A stretch of DNA of 6,882 bases, taken from NCBI GenBank assembly GCA_947505995.1, contig CANNNB010000130.1:1-6882 (forward strand), written 5' to 3'. Positions 1 through 6,401 of the stretch are shown piece by piece. The number at the start of each line of letters is the position of its first letter. Positions within the stretch are counted from its first letter, which is position 1. Below the pieces are notes generated by a model. That model saw only the letters and a list, made by a program, of their open reading frames with translations, was not told the DNA's origin and made no database searches. Source of the stretch: Comamonadaceae bacterium (lineage in GTDB: Bacteria > Pseudomonadota > Gammaproteobacteria > Burkholderiales > Burkholderiaceae). Made by a program: the position numbers and the translations under genes.

Positions 1-542
1 AAAACGGCTTCATCTGCCAAAACGTTTTGTGAAAACTGGGTAAAACAACTGGCCAGTTTTTCGGAATGGTCTGCGAATGTTTGGCGATCTTTGTCTTTGA
101 GTTTGGCGCCTGCACGGACAAAGTCCAGATGGTATCTTTCAATGAGACGCACACCCACCGAATCTAAGCCGAGATTGATTCGCTTTTGATGCAACTGTTC
201 AATGCGTTCAAAGAGAGCTTCGTTCAAAAACATGGCCGCATTGTGTGCAGCCAGTTTGGGCGCAATGTCTCGCTGAATGCTTTGTATCTCTGGTGAAGTA
301 TGAGAGGCGCTGAGGTTGAAAAAGATGGCAGATGTCTGATTCAACAAAGCGCCGCTTGCTTCTAGCGCAATCAAGGTATTTTCAAAACTTGCCGCATCTT
401 TTTGCTTGGCAATAGCTTGAATTTCAGATTCGTGCTGAGCCAATGCAATCTTGAATGCTTCAGGAAAGTGATTGGCTTGGATGTCTTCAAAAGGCGGCAT
501 CTCAAAGGGTGTCAACCAAGTTTGGAGTAATGGGTTTGTCAT
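1..542 (-). CDS. dcp: M3-family zinc metallopeptidase, Dcp-type peptidyl-dipeptidase (N-terminal part, truncated by the window edge)
   Basis: Reading the minus strand from ATG at 542-540 gives an open frame of 180 codons plus two bases that runs off the left edge. The start of the protein (MTNPLLQTWLTPFEMPPFED) and later segments (FENTLIALEASGALLNQ, then IFFNLSASHTSPEIQ, then LGLDSVGVRLIERYHLDFVR, then AGAKL) match the helical N-terminal region of M3 peptidases. The FFNLSASHT and LGLDS...RLIE segments fit Dcp better than oligopeptidase A (PrlC), although the first residues also resemble PrlC. Family members are usually about 680 residues, so the HExxH zinc site lies outside the window and catalytic competence cannot be judged. 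Dcp is a soluble enzyme that removes dipeptides from the C-termini of oligopeptides. There is no signal peptide. An in-frame TAA lies two codons upstream of the ATG, fixing the start, but there is no clear Shine-Dalgarno sequence. The gene is divergent from a peptide importer, which suits a role in peptide catabolism. Confidence 0.88.
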   Translation of the reverse strand, partial: MTNPLLQTWLTPFEMPPFEDIQANHFPEAFKIALAQHESEIQAIAKQKDAASFENTLIALEASGALLNQTSAIFFNLSASHTSPEIQSIQRDIAPKLAAHNAAMFLNEALFERIEQLHQKRINLGLDSVGVRLIERYHLDFVRAGAKLKDKDRQTFADHSEKLASCFTQFSQNVLADEAV

Positions 543-581
543 TGGTTAAGAGGGTAGATAGGATGTTGATGTTTTGACTTT

Positions 582-626
582 AAGGGTTTACCTCATGCTC
601 AGGACTGCATGCTAGTAATAACCCTT
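582..626. repeat. Nested inverted repeats in the divergent intergenic region
   Basis: An outer 7-bp pair, AAGGGTT at 582-588 and AACCCTT at 620-626, encloses an inner 5-bp pair, CATGC at 594-598 and GCATG at 607-611. The inner loop is 8 bases and the interior loops are 5 and 8 bases. The element could be an operator for a regulator of the divergent genes, or a stem in the 5' leader of the peptidase mRNA, which would be transcribed through it. A further ACCCTT occurs at 674-679. The arms are short, so chance occurrence is possible and no known element is recognised. Confidence 0.35.
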
Positions 627-644
627 CAAAGTGTCGATTTGCAA
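615..644 (-). promoter_or_regulatory. dcp: Candidate promoter for the divergent M3 peptidase
   Basis: On the minus strand, TTGCAA (complement of 639-644) is followed after 18 bases by TATTAC (complement of 615-620), each with 4 of 6 consensus matches. Because TTGCAA is self-complementary, the same six bases would serve as the -35 element in both directions. The predicted peptidase leader would be about 65 bases and would include most of the nested inverted repeats. Weak evidence, based only on hexamer matches. Confidence 0.18.
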
Positions 645-659
645 AGATTTTGCACAAAG
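636..659. repeat. Imperfect tandem repeat with TTTGCA cores one helical turn apart
   Basis: GATTTGCAAAG at 636-646 is followed directly by GATTTTGCACAAAG at 646-659. The shared TTTGCA cores begin at 638 and 649, 11 bases apart, which would place them on the same face of the helix. The first copy also contains the perfect 8-bp palindrome TTTGCAAA at 638-645. The position in the middle of a divergent promoter region suits a regulator-binding site, but no regulator gene is in view and the match could be chance in AT-rich DNA. Confidence 0.3.
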
Positions 660-666
660 TTAGATT
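639..666 (+). promoter_or_regulatory. Candidate sigma-70-like promoter for the transporter operon
   Basis: TTGCAA at 639-644 (4 of 6 matches to TTGACA) and TAGATT at 661-666 (4 of 6 to TATAAT) are separated by 16 bases. Transcription would begin near 673 and leave a leader of about 50 bases before the binding-protein start. This is the best-spaced pair I found in the gap but it is weak; an activator-dependent promoter elsewhere in 543-722 is equally possible. Confidence 0.22.
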
Positions 667-711
667 ATTCTCCACCCTTGGAATTAAAGTCTAAGTTGTA
701 TCCCTACTGAC

Positions 712-717
712 AGAGGA
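712..717 (+). promoter_or_regulatory. Ribosome binding site deciding the start of the binding protein
   Basis: AGAGGA at 712-717 is the strongest Shine-Dalgarno sequence in the window. Its GAGG core ends 6 bases before GTG at 723, the in-frame start of the 617-residue protein, and 4 bases before an out-of-frame ATG at 721. The next in-frame start, ATG at 747, has no Shine-Dalgarno sequence. This favours GTG at 723, unless the ATG at 721 is used as a leader ORF. Confidence 0.6.
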
Positions 718-720
718 AAA

Positions 721-750
721 ATGTGCAATTTGTTGTTGGTTCAAAAATGA
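721..750 (+). other. Possible 9-codon leader ORF overlapping the binding-protein start
   Basis: ATG at 721 opens a frame encoding MCNLLLVQK that ends with TGA at 748-750. That stop overlaps the ATG at 747-749, in frame with the binding protein, as ATGA, the classic geometry of translational coupling. The ribosome binding site at 712-717 could serve this ORF with a short spacing, or the GTG at 723. If the leader were used, the binding protein would start at 747 and lose eight N-terminal residues, giving a more ordinary signal peptide. It may equally be a chance short frame. Confidence 0.22.
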
Positions 751-2576
751 CGGTCAGAGCACCTGCCATGATGGTGTTTGCAAACCTTGCTTTTCAAAGG
801 CTGCTTGTGTGTTTGGTTTTAGGTCTGTCGATCACGATGGCCCTGGCCAATCCAAACCCCAAAGCCAATCCGGCCGACCCAGATAAAGTTTTGCGGGTGG
901 CTTTTCCCGTGCCTGAGTCTGGGTTTGATCCAGTTCGTGTCAATGACCTGTATTCCAACACCATCACGGCGGCCATTTTCCAGCCGCTCCTGACCTACGA
1001 CTGGATGGCCATGCCCACTCGGATCGTACCGAATGCCGCAGAATCTATGCCAGTGGTTTCGGCTGACCAAACCACTTTCACATTCAAAGTGAAAAAAGGT
1101 TTGTTTTTCACGCCCGATGAGGCTTTTAAAGGACAAAGACGAGAGCTGACTGCGCAGGATTTTGTTTATACCTTGCTGCGCCATGCAGACCCCAAAAATC
1201 GCAGCCCCCAAGTTTCAGATTTTGATGACAAGATATTCGGTTTTGCTGACTCTCGCAAAAAGGCCGTGACCTCTGGTCGTTTTGATTATGACCAAAAGCA
1301 CCCAGGCATCTATGTGCTTGATCGGTATACGCTTGTCATTCAGTTGATCCAACCCGATCGCAATTTTCTGACACTTTTAACCAGCCCTTTTGCGGGTGGT
1401 ATGGCCCGTGAGGTTGTTGAGAAATACGGCTTTGAAGGCATCATGTCCAATCCTGTGGGCACTGGTCCTTACATGCTCGAGAAGTGGGTTCGTGGTTCCA
1501 AAATTATTCTCAAATCCAACCCCGAATTCCCCGGATTTATTTGGGATTTCCAAGCCCCAAGCAGCAACCCAGTCGAAATTCGAATTGCCAACCAAATGCA
1601 GGGCAGAAAAATGCCTCAAATTGGCCGCATTGAAGTGAGCATCATTGAAGAGCCTCAATCAATGTGGCTTGCATTCAGTGGCAAAGAAATTGACGCGGTG
1701 GCGGTGCCACCTTCCTTCATTGAAAAGGCGCTAACCCCCAACAATGACTTACTTCAGACATGGGTTGCTCAAGGCGTCAACATGTACAGAAGTGTTGAGC
1801 CCGATATTCGATACCAGTTCTACAACATGAAGGATCCTGTGATTGGCGGCTACACCCCTGAAAAAATTGCACTCAGGCGGGCCATCATCATGGGCTTTGA
1901 TGTGGATGAAGAAATCCGAGTGATTCGAAAGGGTCAAGCGGTCAAGGCGCAACAGATGGTTTCGCCAGTGGTCGCTGGCCATGATCCCAATTACAAAAGC
2001 ATCGTCAAGTTCAGCCCGCTTTCTGCCAATGCCTTACTCGATCAATTTGGCTATAAGAAAGATGCCAAAGGCTATCGAAACATGCCTGACGGCAAGCCCC
2101 TTGTGTTCACCATTTATTCCTCAACATCCTCTGTCGATCGCGAGAGGGATGAGCTCTGGAAAAAATCAATGGACCGTTTGGGAATACGACTGAAGGTTAA
2201 AAAAGACAAATTCCCTGAAATGCTCAAGCAGGGAAAGCAGTGCGCCATTCCTTCGTGGTCTTTGGGATGGACGCGTTCTTCTGAAGCCGAATTTGTCATG
2301 AAGTTGTTGTACTCCAAGACAATTGGGCAAAACAATTACGCTTGTTTTGAAAATGCTGAATACGACGCCTACTTCGACCAACTCAAGCGACTGCCGGACG
2401 GGCCTGAGCGCACGCGCGTTTTGCACAACATGTACCGTTTGATGGAGGTCAATGGGGTGCTGGGTTTAAGTTCTACGGGCATAGCCACACGACTCAGCCA
2501 TCAGCGTTTGGAAGGCTTCCGCAAGCACCCCCTCATACTGGGTGATTGGATTTACTATGACATTCAAAAACCATAA
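723..2576 (+). CDS. Periplasmic substrate-binding protein of a peptide-type ABC importer (SBP family 5)
   Basis: This gene encodes the secreted receptor that captures a peptide or related compound and hands it to the permeases. Residues 1-42 form a signal peptide: R26, a hydrophobic stretch 27-41 and a likely signal-peptidase I cleavage after ALA (40-42). C30 is not in a lipobox, so a soluble periplasmic protein is expected. Family-5 hallmarks follow: LRVAFPVPESGFDPVRVND (57-75), a fill-in of the first lobe with ELTAQDFVYTLLR (141-153), NPVGTGPYMLEKW (243-255), LRRAIIMGFD (384-393) and a C-terminal DWIYYDI (608-614). At 617 residues it is longer than DppA or OppA (about 540) and closer to YejA-like proteins. 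The mature protein has only two cysteines, C507 and C541, which could form a disulfide. GTG at 723 is chosen because of AGAGGA just upstream; ATG at 747 is the alternative. It is the first gene of the operon, 13 bases before the next. The actual ligand (oligopeptide, dipeptide, modified peptide) cannot be read from the sequence. Confidence 0.93.
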   Translation: MQFVVGSKMTVRAPAMMVFANLAFQRLLVCLVLGLSITMALANPNPKANPADPDKVLRVAFPVPESGFDPVRVNDLYSNTITAAIFQPLLTYDWMAMPTRIVPNAAESMPVVSADQTTFTFKVKKGLFFTPDEAFKGQRRELTAQDFVYTLLRHADPKNRSPQVSDFDDKIFGFADSRKKAVTSGRFDYDQKHPGIYVLDRYTLVIQLIQPDRNFLTLLTSPFAGGMAREVVEKYGFEGIMSNPVGTGPYMLEKWVRGSKIILKSNPEFPGFIWDFQAPSSNPVEIRIANQMQGRKMPQIGRIEVSIIEEPQSMWLAFSGKEIDAVAVPPSFIEKALTPNNDLLQTWVAQGVNMYRSVEPDIRYQFYNMKDPVIGGYTPEKIALRRAIIMGFDVDEEIRVIRKGQAVKAQQMVSPVVAGHDPNYKSIVKFSPLSANALLDQFGYKKDAKGYRNMPDGKPLVFTIYSSTSSVDRERDELWKKSMDRLGIRLKVKKDKFPEMLKQGKQCAIPSWSLGWTRSSEAEFVMKLLYSKTIGQNNYACFENAEYDAYFDQLKRLPDGPERTRVLHNMYRLMEVNGVLGLSSTGIATRLSHQRLEGFRKHPLILGDWIYYDIQKP

Positions 2577-2589
2577 AGGGCATTAAGAG

Positions 2590-3528
2590 ATGAGTGCCTA
2601 CATTTTTCGCCGCATATGGCAAATGATTCCAACCCTGGCTGGGGTGATCTTGTTGGTGTTTTTTCTGTTCAATTGGATCGGTGGTGACCCCGCCTATGTA
2701 TTGGCTGGTTTGTTTTCAAACCAAGAGCAGATTGACAGCATTCGGGCAGAACTGGGCTTGGATCAACCGCTGACAGTTCAACTGTGGATTTTTGTCAAAC
2801 AGGTGGCCACCTTTAATTTTGGCAACAGTTGGACCACAGGTGAGTCGGTGGCAGACATCTTTGCCACGCGCTTGCCTGCATCCTTGACCTTGATGGCACC
2901 GCTGCTTCTCATTGAGACACTCGTGGCATTGGTTCTGGCTGTGGGCCTTGCCTGGGTCAGGGGTTCCTCCATCGATCGAGGTACCATGGTTGTCTTTACG
3001 GCACTCATGTCCGTCAGTATTTTGGTCTTCATCATCTTGGGCCAATACGTTTTGGCATACCGCTTGGGTTGGTTTCCAGTTCAAGGGTGGAGCGAAGACT
3101 ATTGGAAAAATATCAGCACCTATGCACCGCTGCCCATCTTGTTGGGTTTGTTGGTCAGCATTGCCCCAAATACGCGCTTGTTTAGAAGTTTTGTCCTTGA
3201 TGAAGTTGAGCAGGACTATGTTCGAACAGCCCGGGCCAAAGGGCTTTCGGAGCCGCGTGTGATGTTTGTGCATGTGTTGCGCAACGCACTCATTCCAGTG
3301 ATCACTTTTGTCATCTCCAATTTGCCTGGGCTTTTGTTGGGTGCATTTTTGTTAGAAAGATTCTTCGGTATTCCGGGTGTCGGCCGAGAAATTATCTTGG
3401 CCGTAGAGCGCAGTGATTTTCCTGTCATCAAGGCGGTCACTGTCTACGTTGCCATCGCCACCATGATTTTCAATCTGATTGGTGATGTGCTTTATCGAAT
3501 CACCGATCCTCGCGTTCAACTGCGCTAA
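2590..3528 (+). CDS. Peptide-type ABC transporter permease, DppB/OppB family
   Basis: This is one of the two inner-membrane subunits forming the import channel. The N-terminus MSAYIFRRIWQMIPTLAGV leads into the first membrane segment (about 12-30), then a periplasmic region with the family pattern RAELGLDQPLTVQLW (52-66) and FNFGNSW (75-81). Further membrane segments lie near 100-122, 133-155, 178-198, 233-258 and 283-302. The cytoplasmic EAA-type coupling loop, which docks on the ATPase, is at about 203-232 with DYVRTARAKGL (209-219). FFGIPGVGREI (258-268) and the C-terminal DPRVQLR are also typical. Its 312 residues fit the family length (about 305-340). AAAGGG at 2575-2580, overlapping the stop of the upstream gene, is a plausible ribosome binding site 9 bases before the ATG. 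Tight spacing on both sides indicates co-transcription with the binding protein and second permease. Substrate cannot be deduced from this subunit. Confidence 0.95.
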   Translation: MSAYIFRRIWQMIPTLAGVILLVFFLFNWIGGDPAYVLAGLFSNQEQIDSIRAELGLDQPLTVQLWIFVKQVATFNFGNSWTTGESVADIFATRLPASLTLMAPLLLIETLVALVLAVGLAWVRGSSIDRGTMVVFTALMSVSILVFIILGQYVLAYRLGWFPVQGWSEDYWKNISTYAPLPILLGLLVSIAPNTRLFRSFVLDEVEQDYVRTARAKGLSEPRVMFVHVLRNALIPVITFVISNLPGLLLGAFLLERFFGIPGVGREIILAVERSDFPVIKAVTVYVAIATMIFNLIGDVLYRITDPRVQLR

Positions 3529-3551
3529 GAACTGTCTTCTATTTCAAGAAT

Positions 3552-4592
3552 ATGCAAAGTCAATCAAATGTCGTGAACAATGTGAGTGAAGGTGCTTGGG
3601 CTCTGGCTTGGCGTCGCTTTAAATCTGATCGTGTGGGTGTATGGAGTGGTATCACCGTTATTTTCAGCTTGCTCTTGGTCTTAAGCACCTTGCTTGGGAC
3701 TTTGGCCTCTGATTGGGAAAAGGAAGTTGCCATTAGCCATGCACCGCCGTCGTGGGCCATGGGCGGCTACAAGGGCGATGCCGCTGTCGCTATGTCTGAA
3801 ATTGTTCTCTACGAACCCACACCCACTGATGTTGCAGACCCCATTGCGCCTCAATGGGAATTGGCTCAAAAAGCAGTCAAACCTGCTGGCGAAAAGGTCA
3901 ACGAACTCTCAACGCATCTGCCAATGGGGTCAGACAAATGGGGCAGGGATGTTTTGGCTAAGACCATTAAAGGTGCTGAAACCAGTATTTTGGTAGGTTT
4001 GGCAGCTGCGCTCATGGCCACACTTTTGGGCTCGGTTCTGGGCGCGGTTTCAGGTTGGTATGGCGGTGTTGTCGATGATTTGAGCAATTGGCTCTACAAC
4101 GTGTTTCACTCAATTCCAGGTATTTTGCTCATCTTGGCCATTGCGGCCGTTCTCAATACCAAAGGCACCATGGCCGTTGTGCTCATTTTGGGAACGACAG
4201 GTTGGACCGGCACTTATCGGCTTATGCGGGGCGAATACCTGAAACATCGCAACCGTGATTATGTGAGGGCTGCAGATGCAATTGGCGCATCCAACAACCG
4301 TCGCATGTTTGTTCACATCTTGCCCAACGTCAGCCACGTCATCTTGGTTCAGTTTTCATTGCTCACGGTGTCTTGTATCAAGGCTGAGGTCATTTTGTCT
4401 TTCTTAGGTTTTGGTGTGCCGGTCGATGGTGTTTCTTGGGGCACCATGCTGACCGAAGCACAAAACGATTTGCTAGTAGGCAAATGGTGGCAATTGCTAT
4501 CGGCCACTTTGGCGATGTCTATTTTTGTGACCGGATTGTCTTTGCTCACAGACTCACTGCGGGATGCCTTAGATCCCAAAGTCATCAACTGA
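3552..4592 (+). CDS. Peptide-type ABC transporter permease, DppC/OppC family
   Basis: This is the second channel-forming inner-membrane subunit. The N-terminal segment SEGAWALAWRRFKSDRVGVW (12-31) and membrane helix 32-52 match the OppC N-terminal domain. A long periplasmic stretch of about 70 residues (53-122) follows before the family hallmark HLPMGSDKWGRDVLAKTIKG (122-141) and the transport domain. Membrane segments are near 144-168, 186-202, 205-222, 262-285 and 313-333. The EAA-type coupling loop lies at about 228-260 (RDYVRAADAIGASNNRRMF at 235-253), followed by LSFLGFGVP (282-290), SWGTML (295-300) and the C-terminal LRDALDPKVIN. At 346 residues it is longer than typical DppC/OppC (about 300) and similar to YejE (about 340). 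The gap after the first permease is 23 bases; no strong Shine-Dalgarno sequence is visible before ATG 3552, so translation may depend partly on coupling. Confidence 0.94.
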   Translation: MQSQSNVVNNVSEGAWALAWRRFKSDRVGVWSGITVIFSLLLVLSTLLGTLASDWEKEVAISHAPPSWAMGGYKGDAAVAMSEIVLYEPTPTDVADPIAPQWELAQKAVKPAGEKVNELSTHLPMGSDKWGRDVLAKTIKGAETSILVGLAAALMATLLGSVLGAVSGWYGGVVDDLSNWLYNVFHSIPGILLILAIAAVLNTKGTMAVVLILGTTGWTGTYRLMRGEYLKHRNRDYVRAADAIGASNNRRMFVHILPNVSHVILVQFSLLTVSCIKAEVILSFLGFGVPVDGVSWGTMLTEAQNDLLVGKWWQLLSATLAMSIFVTGLSLLTDSLRDALDPKVIN

Positions 4593-4606
4593 GCCCTATT
4601 GATTGA

Positions 4607-6370
4607 ATGCTTCAAATGGCAACACGCAGATCACCCCCACCTATCGCTCAAATTTCTGACAATTTGTTGGAAGTTAAAAACCTTACTGTCGATTTCATCA
4701 GTGCTTCCAAGGCACCTGTTCGAGCTGTTGAAGATGTGTCTTTTGTGATTCCCCGAGAAAGAACTGTTGCCTTGGTCGGCGAGTCTGGCAGCGGTAAATC
4801 TGTCAGTGCCTTGGCCATCATGGGTTTACTGCCACCCCAAAATGCAAAAGTGGCCCTTCATTCATCAATTGAATACGACAACCGATCTTTGTTAAATCTT
4901 TCAAGGGCGGAGTGGCAACTGATACGGGGATCCCGCATTGCCATGATTTTCCAAGACCCGATGACTTCGCTCAATCCTGTTTACACAGTCGGTTTTCAGT
5001 TGGCAGAGATGCTGAAGATTCACAAAAAAATTGCCAACAAAGAAGCCGTACTGCGCGCTTGTGAACTGCTTGAGGAAGTGGGTATTCCAGAACCCCGCAA
5101 ACGCGTCAATGCTTACCCTCACGAGCTATCTGGTGGGCAGCAACAAAGGGTCATGATTGCCATGGCGCTAGCTTGTGAGCCCGAACTTTTAATTGCAGAC
5201 GAACCAACAACAGCCCTGGATGTGACGGTGCAACGGCAAATTTTGTTGCTCCTTGCAGAATTACGCGAGAGACGTCGAATGGCCATGCTGTTTATCACGC
5301 ATGATCTTGGCTTGGTCAGTGAGGTGGCCGATCATGCCGTGGTCATGAGGAAGGGCACAGTGCGAGAAGCTGGCCCCGTTAGAACTCTTTTTACCCAGCC
5401 GCAAGATCCCTACACCAAGGCACTTTTGAGTTGTCGTCCTAGCGTTGAACGCCAAGGAAAAAGGCTTTTAACCATTGACGATTGGATGTCTGCCAACACT
5501 TCAGCTGTTGAGCCTACCCCATCTGCCACACCCCAATTTGTGCCGATGTCCTATGTGGATGCTTCGGCAACCGACAAGCCCTTGTTAGAGGTTCAGGGCT
5601 TGCGAAAAGTGTTCAAACGCTCTGGGCCTTGGTTCAAAAATGATGATTTTGTAGCGGTTGAGGATGTCAGTTTTCAGTTGATGCGGGGACAAACAGTCGG
5701 GCTAGTGGGTGAATCAGGTTCAGGTAAAACCACAGTTGGCTTATGTCTGTTAAAGCTCCATGAAGCCACGGCTGGTAAGGTGCTCTACGAAGGCAAAAAT
5801 TTACTTGAAATGTCCAATGCGGAGTTTGCAACTTACAAGCGCAGGCTGCAAATCGTTTTTCAAAATCCTTATGCTTCTTTGAATCCTCGCTTCACTGTCG
5901 GTGAAATATTGAGCGAACCGATGCAGCTACACGGGATTGGTCATAACAGCGCAGACTGGGAGAAAAAATCTTTGTCTTTGCTTGACAAAGTGGGCATGCC
6001 TGCATCGGCCCTGAAACGTTACCCATTTGAATTTTCTGGAGGCCAACGCCAACGCATTGCCATCGCACGCTCTTTGAGTTTGTCTCCTGAGGTGGTGGTT
6101 TTGGATGAGGCCGTATCTGCTTTGGATGTGTCTGTTCAAGCGCAGGTGCTTAATTTGCTGAAAGACCTTCAAAAAGAATTGGGCCTGAGCTATTTGTTCA
6201 TCTCACACGATTTAGAGGTTGTTCGATACATGTCTGACTCTTTGCTTGTGATGAACAAGGGGCAAGTTGTGGAGCAGGGCGATGCAGCCAGCATTTACTT
6301 GCAACCTCAACATGCATATACGCAAACATTGTTGGCCGCAGTTCCTAAAGTTCAAGAGGCATTCATTTAA
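4607..6370 (+). CDS. Fused two-domain ATPase of the peptide-type ABC importer (DppD-DppF / YejF-like)
   Basis: This cytoplasmic subunit hydrolyses ATP to drive import, and because it carries both ATPase domains no second ATPase gene is needed. Domain 1: Walker A GESGSGKS (58-65), Q-loop FQDPMTSLNP (115-124), signature LSGGQQQR (174-181), Walker B LLIADEP (194-200, catalytic E199) and H-loop H232. Domain 2: Walker A GESGSGKT (368-375), Q-loop FQNPYASLNP (418-427), signature FSGGQRQR (476-483), Walker B VVVLDEA (496-502, E501) and H-loop H534. Every key residue is intact in both halves. Each domain ends in the oligopeptide-transporter C-terminal motif, PQDPYTKALLSCRP (265-278) and PQHAYTQTLLAAVP (567-580). 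A poorly conserved linker, about 283-326 and rich in S, T, P and A, joins them. The length of 587 exceeds YejF (529), mainly in that linker and the N-terminus. It starts 14 bases after the second permease; neither ATG 4607 nor the in-frame ATG 4616 has a good ribosome binding site, so the exact start is uncertain. Confidence 0.95.
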   Translation: MLQMATRRSPPPIAQISDNLLEVKNLTVDFISASKAPVRAVEDVSFVIPRERTVALVGESGSGKSVSALAIMGLLPPQNAKVALHSSIEYDNRSLLNLSRAEWQLIRGSRIAMIFQDPMTSLNPVYTVGFQLAEMLKIHKKIANKEAVLRACELLEEVGIPEPRKRVNAYPHELSGGQQQRVMIAMALACEPELLIADEPTTALDVTVQRQILLLLAELRERRRMAMLFITHDLGLVSEVADHAVVMRKGTVREAGPVRTLFTQPQDPYTKALLSCRPSVERQGKRLLTIDDWMSANTSAVEPTPSATPQFVPMSYVDASATDKPLLEVQGLRKVFKRSGPWFKNDDFVAVEDVSFQLMRGQTVGLVGESGSGKTTVGLCLLKLHEATAGKVLYEGKNLLEMSNAEFATYKRRLQIVFQNPYASLNPRFTVGEILSEPMQLHGIGHNSADWEKKSLSLLDKVGMPASALKRYPFEFSGGQRQRIAIARSLSLSPEVVVLDEAVSALDVSVQAQVLNLLKDLQKELGLSYLFISHDLEVVRYMSDSLLVMNKGQVVEQGDAASIYLQPQHAYTQTLLAAVPKVQEAFI

Positions 6371-6378
6371 GGCAACAA

Positions 6379-6401
6379 TTGAAGCCAGTCCATGGCTTCA
6401 A
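6379..6401. terminator. Hairpin between convergent genes, possible bidirectional terminator
   Basis: TTGAAGCCA at 6379-6387 and TGGCTTCAA at 6393-6401 form a perfect 9-bp stem with a 5-base loop. It lies just after the stop of the ATPase gene and spans the TGA stop (6400-6398) of the minus-strand transporter. The position between two convergent genes suits a shared terminator. No long T run follows the stem on either strand (AT-rich ATTGTTGCCTTAAA on the minus side, GCCTGGGTTTGATT on the plus side), so intrinsic termination would be imperfect; it may instead stabilise 3' ends. Confidence 0.55.

Noticed and set aside
574..579. TTGACT, a strong-looking -35 hexamer in the intergenic region
   Set aside because: No acceptable -10 hexamer lies 15-19 bases downstream on the plus strand; the closest AT-rich match is more than 30 bases away.
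679..701. Possible sigma-54 type -24/-12 promoter around TTGGAATTAAAG
   Set aside because: A GG is present but there is no GC doublet at the required distance, so the consensus is not met.
801..812. C30 of the binding protein as a lipoprotein cysteine
   Set aside because: The preceding residues LLV do not form a lipobox, since the small residue expected at -1 is missing, and the hydrophobic core continues beyond the cysteine to a good ALA cleavage site.
819..1211. 130-codon minus-strand open frame inside the binding-protein gene
   Set aside because: It lies wholly opposite the signal peptide and first lobe of a convincing family-5 binding protein and shows no domain of its own.
2716..3273. 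185-codon open frame on the minus strand opposite the first permease
   Set aside because: It is fully antisense to a well-supported membrane protein, its translation is rich in H, Q, C and R without any recognisable domain, and no ribosome binding site or promoter is evident. It is a shadow of codon bias in the permease.
4607..6370. The repeated ATPase domains as a recent tandem duplication
   Set aside because: The two halves differ throughout outside the catalytic motifs and match the DppD-like and DppF-like types respectively, so this is an ancient and common fusion and not a local duplication.
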